Shown here: piece after piece, positions 16,264 through 23,419 of the stretch
Position numbering within the stretch: position 1 is the first letter of the stretch
Layout of the letters: each line of letters begins with the position of its first letter
Assembly (NCBI GenBank): GCA_016303235.1
Contig: JAEDMB010000001.1
Location: 1-48,073, forward strand
Source of the DNA: Oscillospiraceae bacterium
Lineage (GTDB): Bacteria > Bacillota > Clostridia > Oscillospirales > Ruminococcaceae
Length of the DNA stretch: 48,073 bases
Direction: 5' to 3'
Notes under the pieces: model-generated
Seen by the model: only the letters and a program-made list of their open reading frames with translations
Databases searched by the model: none
What the model was told of the DNA's origin: nothing
Made by a program: the position numbers and the translations under genes

Positions 16264-17906
16264 CAAAAAGAATTTTCCGTGCTGTATGTATTACTTCCGT
16301 GACAGTTCTGCTTGCAAGCATTATTCTGATTATGGGTGTTCTTTATGAGTATTTCAATGAAGTGCGTAAAAATCAGATTAAATCCGAGCTTTCGCTTGCA
16401 AAAAATGCTGTTGAAGCAGAGGGAATTTCATATCTTGAAAAGCTTGAAAAATCAGATTACCGCCTTACATGGATTGACAAGTCGGGAAATATTCTGTTTG
16501 ACAGTCAGAGCAATTCCGAAAATATGGAAAATCATCTTGAACGTGAGGAAGTAAAAAAAGCTTTTGAAACAGGTTCGGGCGAAAGTGAACGCTATTCATC
16601 AACGCTGACTGAAAAAATGATATATTGTGCGGAACTTCTTGACGATGGCACTGTTCTCAGAATATCGGCGAGTCAGCTGACTGTACTGACGCTTTTTCTC
16701 GGAATAGCACAGCCGATAGCAATAGTTTTTGTAATTGCACTTGTTATATCATTCTTTTTTGCATCAAGGATTTCAAAACGTATTGTTGAACCCCTTAATT
16801 CAATAGATTTAAACAACCCTCTCGAAAATGATGCATATGATGAAATATCACCGCTTTTAAGCAGAATTGCAAATCAGCAGAAACAGATAAAATTACAGGA
16901 AAACGAACTTAATCAGAGAAAAAATGAATTTCTTGCTATAACTTCAAATATGAATGAAGGTCTTGTGCTTCTCGGAAAGGATAAGAAAATTATAAGCCTT
17001 AACCCTTCTGCAGAATCATTCTTTACATCAGAAAGCGACTGCACAGGAAAATCATTTATAGAAATTGAAAGAAGTTCCGAAATTATTCGTTCTCTTGAAA
17101 AGGCTGAACTGAATGATACAAGCGAAGTTCAGATTAACCGTAACGGAAGAATTTTTCAGCTTAATATAAGCTGTATAAGAGATACCGGAGAGCTTTCCGG
17201 TTTTGTAATACTGATTTTTGACATTACCGAAAAAAGCGATTCTGAAAACCGTCGCAGAGAATTTACTGCCAATGTTTCACATGAGCTTAAATCCCCTCTG
17301 CAGTCTATTATGGGCAGTGCAGAGCTTATTGAAACCGGAATAGTCAAAAAGGAAGATATGCCGAAATTTATCGGAAATATACGTTCCGAGGCGACAAGAC
17401 TTCTTACACTTATTAATGATATAATAAAGCTTTCACAGCTTGATGAGGGAACAGTTCTCCCGGAACAGGAATTTGATTTGTATTCTCTTATTAAGGAAAA
17501 TATTGATATTCTTAAGGATTTGGCAGAAAAGAAAAATATATCCGTATCACTTAAGGGCGAAAGCCTGAATATAAAGAGTATACGTCCGCTTGTAAGTGAA
17601 ATTGTATACAATCTTATTGATAATGCAATAAAATACAATATTGAAAACGGAAAAGTAAATGTTACTGTATCGGAAGATGATAAAGGTGTATATTTTTCCG
17701 TTGCCGATACGGGAATAGGTATACCTGCGGAATATCAGGAACGTGTCTTTGAACGCTTTTACCGTGTGGACAAGAGCCATTCAAAGGAAACAGGCGGAAC
17801 AGGTTTAGGGCTTTCGATTGTAAAGCATGCTGTTCAGGATATCGGAGCTGATATTAAGCTTGAAAGCATTTCCGGAAAGGGTACTGTTGTAACAGTAAGA
17901 TTATAA
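16260..17906 (+). CDS. phoR: Phosphate sensor histidine kinase PhoR
   Basis: Membrane sensor kinase for PhoP. Two transmembrane helices (about 8-30 and 141-168) enclose a roughly 110-residue extracytoplasmic domain. A short HAMP-like linker, a PAS domain (about 222-325, LAITSNMNEGLVLLGKDKKI onward), and HisKA with phospho-acceptor His341 (NVSHELKSPLQS) follow. The HATPase has the N box NLIDNAIKYN, G1 DTGIGIP, F box FERFYRVDKS and G2 GTGLGLSIVKHAV. The 548 aa are normal for Firmicute PhoR. Last gene of the pst-pho operon; no clear terminator follows within the 70-base gap. Confidence 0.95.
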   Translation: MTKRIFRAVCITSVTVLLASIILIMGVLYEYFNEVRKNQIKSELSLAKNAVEAEGISYLEKLEKSDYRLTWIDKSGNILFDSQSNSENMENHLEREEVKKAFETGSGESERYSSTLTEKMIYCAELLDDGTVLRISASQLTVLTLFLGIAQPIAIVFVIALVISFFFASRISKRIVEPLNSIDLNNPLENDAYDEISPLLSRIANQQKQIKLQENELNQRKNEFLAITSNMNEGLVLLGKDKKIISLNPSAESFFTSESDCTGKSFIEIERSSEIIRSLEKAELNDTSEVQINRNGRIFQLNISCIRDTGELSGFVILIFDITEKSDSENRRREFTANVSHELKSPLQSIMGSAELIETGIVKKEDMPKFIGNIRSEATRLLTLINDIIKLSQLDEGTVLPEQEFDLYSLIKENIDILKDLAEKKNISVSLKGESLNIKSIRPLVSEIVYNLIDNAIKYNIENGKVNVTVSEDDKGVYFSVADTGIGIPAEYQERVFERFYRVDKSHSKETGGTGLGLSIVKHAVQDIGADIKLESISGKGTVVTVRL

Positions 17907-17980
17907 GTTTTTTCCTCCCTTAAATATTAGTAGCAATTCGCTGTTAAAAACATATTCTGTATAAAAGGAGTGTGTTTATA

Positions 17981-18421
17981 ATGGCGAAATTTTGCTGTGC
18001 ATGTGCGTATTTAAAGGGAAGTGACAGATACCCTGATATTTGCGGGAAAGTCAGTTTCCGACAGCTTGCAAAAGGTGTGCTTGTGACTGCTGAAATATTT
18101 AATCTCCCTGAGGATAAGAGTATTTTTGCTTTTCATATTCATCAGGGAAATCAATGCACGGGCAGTAATGATGACCCTTTTTCAGAATCAGACGGTCATT
18201 TTAATCCCGAAAAAGTTTCTCACCCATATCACAGCGGAGACCTTCCGCCTCTTTTCGGAAATAACGGCTATGCCTATATGTCAGTTCTTTCCGACCGTTT
18301 CAGCCTGAATGATATAATAGGAAAAACAATAATAATTCATATCGGTACTGATGATTTTACTTCACAGCCTGCCGGAAATTCCGGAGAGAAAATTGCATGC
18401 GGAAAAATCCTGAAACTTTAA
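17981..18421 (+). CDS. Cytoplasmic Cu/Zn superoxide dismutase-like protein
   Basis: Cu/Zn-SOD fold. Metal ligands are all present in order: copper His52 and His54 (FHIHQGNQC), bridging His73 (GHFNP), zinc His81, His84 and Asp87 (HPYHSGDLP), and copper His120 (IIIHIGTDDF). The structural disulfide pair Cys59/Cys140 is also present. The usual active-site Arg (GxRxACG) is Lys137 here (GEKIACG). There is no signal peptide, unlike most bacterial SodC, and three extra Cys sit at positions 5, 6 and 8. The ATG at 17981 follows AAAGGAG (17964-17970) at good spacing; the in-frame GTG at 17972 overlaps the RBS region. Short-loop versions of this protein occur in Clostridia; whether they dismutate superoxide is not certain. 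Confidence 0.88.
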   Translation: MAKFCCACAYLKGSDRYPDICGKVSFRQLAKGVLVTAEIFNLPEDKSIFAFHIHQGNQCTGSNDDPFSESDGHFNPEKVSHPYHSGDLPPLFGNNGYAYMSVLSDRFSLNDIIGKTIIIHIGTDDFTSQPAGNSGEKIACGKILKL

Positions 18422-18460
18422 TAAAATAATCAGGATTAGGATTTTTATTATTATTTTTTG
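18406..18460 (+). terminator. Possible terminator of the SOD-like gene
   Basis: AATCCTGA (18406-18413, inside the last codons) pairs with TCAGGATT (18430-18437), followed by an interrupted T-rich tract. The loop is long (16 bases), so this is only moderately convincing. Confidence 0.4.
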
Positions 18461-18507
18461 CCGAACGGGGATTTATGTTATTTTTTTCAGAAACTTCCGG
18501 AATGATG

Positions 18508-18536
18508 TTGACATCTGACAAAACAAAATATATAAT
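18508..18536 (+). promoter_or_regulatory. Perfect consensus promoter of the ATP-grasp operon
   Basis: TTGACA (18508-18513), exactly 17 bases, TATAAT (18531-18536): every base matches the sigma-A consensus. Predicted start near 18543. Confidence 0.9.
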
Positions 18537-18560
18537 AAATACAGGATATTTTTTAAAGGC

Positions 18561-18597
18561 AAAGGTGCTTCATGTTTATTTTGAAGTACCTTTTTTA
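18561..18597 (+). terminator. Leader terminator / possible attenuator before the ATP-grasp gene
   Basis: An 11-bp stem (AAGGTGCTTCA at 18562-18572 with TGAAGTACCTT at 18582-18592, one G-U) with a 9-base loop runs directly into six T. It lies only about 20 bases after the predicted transcription start and 43 bases before the GTG start, so transcripts would stop at about 55 nt unless read through. No T-box, riboswitch or leader peptide is recognisable. Confidence 0.75.
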
Positions 18598-18639
18598 TTT
18601 GCTTTAAAAATATTACTTTTAAGAAAAGGCGTGATTTAT

Positions 18640-19953
18640 GTGATTAATACTGTTTCAAATGCTGATGAAATAAATCAGCTTTTACGCAGATACGGCGTTA
18701 AATTCGGCATATATAAAAACGGTCAGTTTAAAGAACAGTTTTTTCCTTTCGACCCTATTCCGAGAGTAATCGGGGCAGATGATTTCAGAGTTATTGAAAA
18801 GGGACTTGTTCAGAGAGCAGACGCACTCAACAAGTTCCTTTTTGATATTTACCACGAAAAAAATATTATACGTGACGGAGTTGTTCCGGAGGATTTTGTC
18901 TATATTTCAAGCGGTTATCTTCCGCAGTGCGAAGGTCTGACACCTCCCGAAAATATATACAGCCACATTTCCGGCATAGATTTGGTTGAGGGAAAAGACA
19001 ATGAATGGTATATTCTTGAAGATAATCTGCGTATTCCCTCCGGAGCATCGTATCCTCTCATAGCAAGGGAACTTACAAGAATGGCATCTCCCGATGTTTT
19101 CAAGACCAACGGCGTAGCCGATAACAGAAACTATGCAAATCTTTTAAAGGATACTATGGATTTTGTAAACAGAGGCGGAATAAATGCAATTCTTACCCCC
19201 GGAAGATATAATTCCGCTTATTTTGAACATTCATACCTTGCTGAACTTACAGGTGCATCACTCGTTCAGAATGATGAACTTTTTGTTGAAGACAATATGC
19301 TCTGGCAGAAAACATATTCGGGCGGAAAAACAAGAGTAGGCACTCTTTACAGAAGAATTTCCGATGAATACCTTGACCCGCTGAATTTCAATCCGGAATC
19401 CCTTATAGGTATTCCCAATCTTATGGAGGCATACCGTTCCGGAAATGTTGCTATAATGAATGCTCTCGGAAACGGCGTTGCAGATGACAAGGGAATTTAT
19501 TACTTTGTTCCGAAGATGATAAAATATTATCTCGGTGAGGACGCTATACTTAAAAACGCTCCGACTTATCTGCCTTTCTATGAAGATGACAGGGATTATG
19601 TCATTAAAAATATTGATAAGCTTGTAATCAAGGACGTTGCGGAGGCAGGCGGTTACGGTGTAATTTTCGGCAGTGACCTTTCAGACGAGAAAATTGAAAA
19701 TCTCCGTCAGACTATTAAAAAAGAACCACGTCGCTTTATAGCACAGGAAGTTATTGATTTCAAGGATTTGCCCATTCTTGAAAACGGTGAACAGGTTATG
19801 CGTAAGGCTGATTTGAGAGCCTTTGTGCTTTCGGGAGAGACTACACGTGTATGGGCATCGGGTCTGACAAGATTTTCAAGAAATCCCGATTCGTTTGTTG
19901 TAAATTCTTCACAGGGCGGAGGATTTAAAGATACATGGGTACTTTCAAGATAG
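18640..19953 (+). CDS. Circularly permuted type 2 ATP-grasp protein (DUF404/DUF407)
   Basis: Predicted ATP-dependent carboxylate-amine ligase; the family is thought to make small peptides or tag molecules of unknown nature. Characteristic segments: LEDNLRIPSGASYPL, AILTPGRYNSAYFEHSYLA, VGTLYRRISDEYLDPL, NALGNGVADDKGIYYFVPKMIKYYLG, and VIKDVAEAGGYGVIFGSDLS. I place the start at GTG 18640 (437 aa, RBS AGAAAAGG at 18622-18629). The longer frame back to ATG 18475 reads through the perfect promoter and the leader hairpin and gives non-homologous sequence. It leads an operon with an alpha-E protein, a transglutaminase-like protease and two M14-family proteins; the first three are a known conserved trio. 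Confidence 0.93.
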   Translation: MINTVSNADEINQLLRRYGVKFGIYKNGQFKEQFFPFDPIPRVIGADDFRVIEKGLVQRADALNKFLFDIYHEKNIIRDGVVPEDFVYISSGYLPQCEGLTPPENIYSHISGIDLVEGKDNEWYILEDNLRIPSGASYPLIARELTRMASPDVFKTNGVADNRNYANLLKDTMDFVNRGGINAILTPGRYNSAYFEHSYLAELTGASLVQNDELFVEDNMLWQKTYSGGKTRVGTLYRRISDEYLDPLNFNPESLIGIPNLMEAYRSGNVAIMNALGNGVADDKGIYYFVPKMIKYYLGEDAILKNAPTYLPFYEDDRDYVIKNIDKLVIKDVAEAGGYGVIFGSDLSDEKIENLRQTIKKEPRRFIAQEVIDFKDLPILENGEQVMRKADLRAFVLSGETTRVWASGLTRFSRNPDSFVVNSSQGGGFKDTWVLSR

Positions 19954-19978
19954 AAATTTAATTTTATGGAGGTAATCA

Positions 19979-20698
19979 ATGAGCAATATTTCAATAGAAC
20001 ATGGCGACCGTCTTTACTGGCTCGGACGATATGCGGAAAGATTTTTTACTACTATGAAGTCACTTGAAAGACTTCATGATAAAGTTATAGACAGGGATTC
20101 CGAACACTATAAAAAATATCTTGAATGTTTCGGACTTTCCGACACTTACGGAGATTCAAAAAACTTTTTTGAAAGCTTTATTCTTGATAAAAATAACACA
20201 TGTTCAGTAGCTTACAGCCTTGAGAGAGCTTATGACAACGGAATTGTATTAAGAGAGGAAATTTCAACAGAGGCTCTTGCATACTTACAGCTTGCTATGG
20301 ATAAGCTTTACGGTCTTAAGGATAGTTCTTTAAAGGGACTTGCGGTAACTCTTTTACCGCTTCAGGATATAATGTTCAGTTTCTGGGGCTGTATTATGGA
20401 TAATGTTCACAGCGAGGAAATTAGAAATATTATCTTCTGCGGAAAGTATGTTGAAAGGCTTGAACTTTATATCCGCCTTAAATACCGCTATCAGCTTATT
20501 TCGAGAGAATTTGAAAGGCTCTGCACGGTTCTGAACAGGATTCCGGAAAATACTCCATATCGCTTTAATGAAAAGCAGTTATCAGTTATGGAGGATATTA
20601 TAAAGGATTCAGAAAGATATTCAGACAGCAGAAATGAAGTTCTTTCCGCTCTTGCAAAGCTTTTTGAACCCTCAAAGAGAAAGGATTTAGTAAGATGA
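19979..20698 (+). CDS. Alpha-E domain protein (DUF403)
   Basis: All-helical alpha-E protein, opening with the family signature IEHGDRLYWLGRYAERFFTTMKSL. These proteins almost always accompany circularly permuted ATP-grasp ligases; their molecular role is unknown. At 239 aa it is shorter than the roughly 310 aa of many homologues. GGAGG lies 7 bases before the ATG. The stop overlaps the next ATG by 4 bases, so translation is coupled with the transglutaminase-like gene. Confidence 0.9.
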   Translation: MSNISIEHGDRLYWLGRYAERFFTTMKSLERLHDKVIDRDSEHYKKYLECFGLSDTYGDSKNFFESFILDKNNTCSVAYSLERAYDNGIVLREEISTEALAYLQLAMDKLYGLKDSSLKGLAVTLLPLQDIMFSFWGCIMDNVHSEEIRNIIFCGKYVERLELYIRLKYRYQLISREFERLCTVLNRIPENTPYRFNEKQLSVMEDIIKDSERYSDSRNEVLSALAKLFEPSKRKDLVR

Positions 20699-21477
20699 AG
20701 ACACTGAATTTTTCATTTTCAACAAAACTTACTTTTGATAATTATGTTCATGACCATACGTTTGCACTCCGATGTATGCCTGTTGAAAGTCCATCACAGC
20801 ATACACTTAACTGCGAGCTTAATATATCTCCTTTTGTGCCGACACGAAACACTATGGATTCATTCGGAAATACAATTACTGCCGGATATATCAGCAAGGA
20901 ACACCGTTTTCTTGATTTTGAAATAAACGGACGTGCCGAAATAAATATTTCAAATCCTAAAACGGATTTTATGCCGTGTTATCTTTATAATTCAGCGTAT
21001 ACCGTTCCGGACAAGGCTCTTAAAGAATTTTACAGTGAATTGTCGGAAAAATGTTCCGCAGAAACTCCGTTTGACAGAACGGCATATTTTTCGGATAAAA
21101 TTTCCGATATAATTACATATGAAAAGGGAGTTACCGATACAAAGACAAAGGCATCGGAGGCTTTTGCACTTAAAAAGGGAGTTTGTCAGGATTTTTCGCA
21201 TATTATGCTTTCACTTCTCAGGCTTGACAAAATACCATGCCGATATATAGCAGGTCTTGCATGCTGTGACGGTGAAACTCACAGCTGGATTGAAGTCTGG
21301 GACGGTGAAAAGTGGTTCGGCTTTGACCCTGCCAACAACTGCCCTGTAAATGAAGATTATCTGATACTTTCACAGGGACGTGATTTCGGAGACTGTTCGA
21401 TTGACAGGGGAGTAATGTTCGGAGCTTATACAAGACAGCTCCAGCTTATAACATCAAATCTGACAGAAGTCTATTAA
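20695..21477 (+). CDS. Transglutaminase-like cysteine protease
   Basis: The bacterial transglutaminase N-terminal beta domain occupies about residues 1-100. The papain-like core follows, with the complete triad Cys164 (KKGVCQDFSHIML), His196 (GETHSWIEVW) and Asp211 (GFDPANN). There is no signal peptide or transmembrane segment, so it acts in the cytoplasm. In the permuted ATP-grasp/alpha-E neighbourhoods it is presumed to cleave or transfer the peptide made by the ligase. It overlaps the alpha-E gene by 4 bases and is followed 22 bases later by the first M14 gene. Confidence 0.93.
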   Translation: MKTLNFSFSTKLTFDNYVHDHTFALRCMPVESPSQHTLNCELNISPFVPTRNTMDSFGNTITAGYISKEHRFLDFEINGRAEINISNPKTDFMPCYLYNSAYTVPDKALKEFYSELSEKCSAETPFDRTAYFSDKISDIITYEKGVTDTKTKASEAFALKKGVCQDFSHIMLSLLRLDKIPCRYIAGLACCDGETHSWIEVWDGEKWFGFDPANNCPVNEDYLILSQGRDFGDCSIDRGVMFGAYTRQLQLITSNLTEVY

Positions 21478-21499
21478 ACATCAAAGGAGTTATTTTTAA

Positions 21500-22444
21500 A
21501 TGATAAAGACATCAGCACAGGCTATGCTTTCAGTAAATGAAAAACTGAAAATTCAGAAAAACAGCATAAAAAACGGAAACAGCAAAAAGCGTATATCGAT
21601 TGTCACCGGTACTCACGGCGATGAGCTTGAGGGACAGTATATATGCTATACACTCGGAAAATATCTTAATGAAAATATCAGCCGTCTTAATGGTACTGTT
21701 GATATTTACCCCGCACTTAATCCCCTTGGAATTGACAGCATAACAAGAGGTATTCCAAACTATGATTTGGATATGAACAGAACATTCCCCGGAACGGAAT
21801 CGGGTACTATGCCTGAAATGATTGCACATGAAATTCTTGAGGATATAAAAGGTTCGGACATCTGCATTGACATTCACGCAAGCAATATATTTTTAATGGA
21901 AATTCCGCAGATAAGAATAAGCGTTCCCACTGCTGAAATGCTTGTTCCCTATGCAAAAATGCTGAATGTGGATTTCGTATGGGTTCACGAATCGGCAACG
22001 GTGCTTGAATCTACTCTTGCACATTCGCTTAATTCATCGGGAACTAAAACTCTTGTTGTTGAAATGGGAGTAGGTATGAGAATTACAAAGGAATACTGTT
22101 CACAGCTTATGAACGGAATTATTAATCTTCTTGTAAATCTTGAAATGCTCAAAGATGTTGACGTTCCGCAGGTAAGAGAGCCTGTTGTATCTCTTGACGG
22201 TGCAGTAGGATTTGTAAATTCTCCCTCTGCAGGAATTTTTGTTCCGGAGGCATCTTTCGGCAATATTATAGAAGAAGGCAGTATAATCGGAAATGTTGTG
22301 AATCCCCTTACTGCAAAAATCACTGAACAGGTTACTGCACCGTGTTCGGGACTTTTATTTACATTGCGTGAATATCCGGTAGTATACGGAGGTTCGCTTA
22401 TTGCAAGAATTTTAAGGCAGAATGAGGGAGGTTCAGAAAAATGA
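21500..22444 (+). CDS. M14-family aspartoacylase/AstE-like zinc deacylase (active-site intact)
   Basis: Zinc hydrolase of the succinylglutamate desuccinylase/aspartoacylase group, which removes acyl groups from amino acids or small peptides. Zinc ligands: His39 and Glu42 in TGTHGDELEG and His126 in CIDIHAS; catalytic Glu188 in TLVVEMGVG; substrate motif DMNRTFPG at about 91-98. A C-terminal beta-barrel (about 225-314) has a biotinyl/lipoyl-like fold (NIIEEGSIIGNVVNPL). 314 aa, no signal peptide. The ATG follows AAAGGAG. It overlaps the next gene by 4 bases and is its paralogue. Confidence 0.9.
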   Translation: MIKTSAQAMLSVNEKLKIQKNSIKNGNSKKRISIVTGTHGDELEGQYICYTLGKYLNENISRLNGTVDIYPALNPLGIDSITRGIPNYDLDMNRTFPGTESGTMPEMIAHEILEDIKGSDICIDIHASNIFLMEIPQIRISVPTAEMLVPYAKMLNVDFVWVHESATVLESTLAHSLNSSGTKTLVVEMGVGMRITKEYCSQLMNGIINLLVNLEMLKDVDVPQVREPVVSLDGAVGFVNSPSAGIFVPEASFGNIIEEGSIIGNVVNPLTAKITEQVTAPCSGLLFTLREYPVVYGGSLIARILRQNEGGSEK

Positions 22445-23376
22445 TTGAAAAAACTGTTTTCACTGTTGAATCAATTTACAGAGAACCTCTTGACGTAAAG
22501 GCTTTCTGTTTCGGAGATACAAGCCAGAAAACCTTATGTATAATGGGTGCGATGCGTGGAAATGAAGTTCAGCAGATGTATGTGTGTTCAAGGCTTGTTG
22601 AAGAACTTAAAAAGCTTGAAGTTCATGGTGCTGTTGCAAAGGACAAGGGAATTATGATAATTCCGTGTGCGAATTATTACTCGATGAATATCGGAAAACG
22701 TTTCTGGGCTATGGATAACACGGATATAAACAGAATGTTTCCGGGGTATAATCTCGGAGAGACTACGCAGAGAATTGCAGACGGAATTTTTTCGGAAATT
22801 CAGGGCTATGAATACGGAATACAGCTTGCAAGCTTTTATCAGCCCGGAAGATTTCTGACACATGTCAAGCATATGGTTACGGAATTTACATCTGATGACG
22901 GACTTTCTGATTTCGGACTTCCATATGCCGTCAGAAGAACTCCACGCCCTTATGATACCACTACACTTAATTACAACTGGCAGTTGTGGAATACAAAGGC
23001 ATATTCACTGTTTACACAGTCAACCGATGACCTGAGGGAAAAAGCTACCGAAGAAGCTGTTCAGTCCGTTTTAAGATTTATGAAAAACCGTGGAATAATA
23101 AGTTATCCGGTACATTCGGGATATATCACTTCAATAATAGATGAATCTGATATGATTCCGGTATATTCTCCCTGCGGAGGAATATGCAGAATTACCGTAA
23201 AAACCGGAGATATTGTTGAAAAGGGTCAGCCTGTTGCTGAAATTCTCAATCCTCTTACATGTGAAATAGTTTCAGAAATTACTGCTCCCGAAAAATCAGT
23301 TGTATTCTTTCACATTGCATCACCGCTTATTGTTGAGGGTACAGTTATATTCAAGCTTGTCAGAAATAAAATATAA
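22441..23376 (+). CDS. M14 AstE-like paralogue lacking zinc and catalytic residues (pseudoenzyme)
   Basis: It aligns over its full 311 aa with the preceding gene, sharing the NRMFPG motif (TDINRMFPG), the C-terminal barrel (DIVEKGQPVAEILNPL) and even the residue numbering. The zinc site is destroyed: His39 is Arg (MRGNE, Glu42 kept), the His126 equivalent is Ala130 (GIQLAS), and the catalytic Glu region TLVVEMG reads AYSLFTQ. It is therefore predicted not to be a metallopeptidase. The frame is open and normal, and the RBS lies within the upstream gene (4-base overlap), so this is not a decayed pseudogene. A likely role is a regulatory or binding subunit of a heteromeric complex with the active paralogue. 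Confidence 0.85.
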   Translation: MIEKTVFTVESIYREPLDVKAFCFGDTSQKTLCIMGAMRGNEVQQMYVCSRLVEELKKLEVHGAVAKDKGIMIIPCANYYSMNIGKRFWAMDNTDINRMFPGYNLGETTQRIADGIFSEIQGYEYGIQLASFYQPGRFLTHVKHMVTEFTSDDGLSDFGLPYAVRRTPRPYDTTTLNYNWQLWNTKAYSLFTQSTDDLREKATEEAVQSVLRFMKNRGIISYPVHSGYITSIIDESDMIPVYSPCGGICRITVKTGDIVEKGQPVAEILNPLTCEIVSEITAPEKSVVFFHIASPLIVEGTVIFKLVRNKI

Positions 23377-23382
23377 AAAATC

Positions 23383-23403
23383 GGGCGGATTTTATATCCG
23401 CCC
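23383..23403. terminator. Bidirectional terminator
   Basis: GGGCGGAT (23383-23390) pairs perfectly with ATCCGCCC (23396-23403), loop 5. T-rich sequence follows on the plus side and an A6 run precedes it (T6 for the minus strand), so it serves both the ATP-grasp operon and the convergent dockerin gene. Confidence 0.9.
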
Positions 23404-23419
23404 TTTATTGTTTTACTGA

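Noticed and set aside
18475..18639. N-terminal extension of the ATP-grasp gene from an ATG at 18475
   Set aside because: The stretch contains a perfect promoter and a terminator hairpin, gives hydrophobic sequence unlike the family, and a well-spaced RBS precedes the GTG at 18640.
22441..23376. Second M14 gene as a decaying pseudogene
   Set aside because: Full-length open frame, overlapping start, normal codon pattern and conserved non-catalytic motifs point to a selected pseudoenzyme instead.
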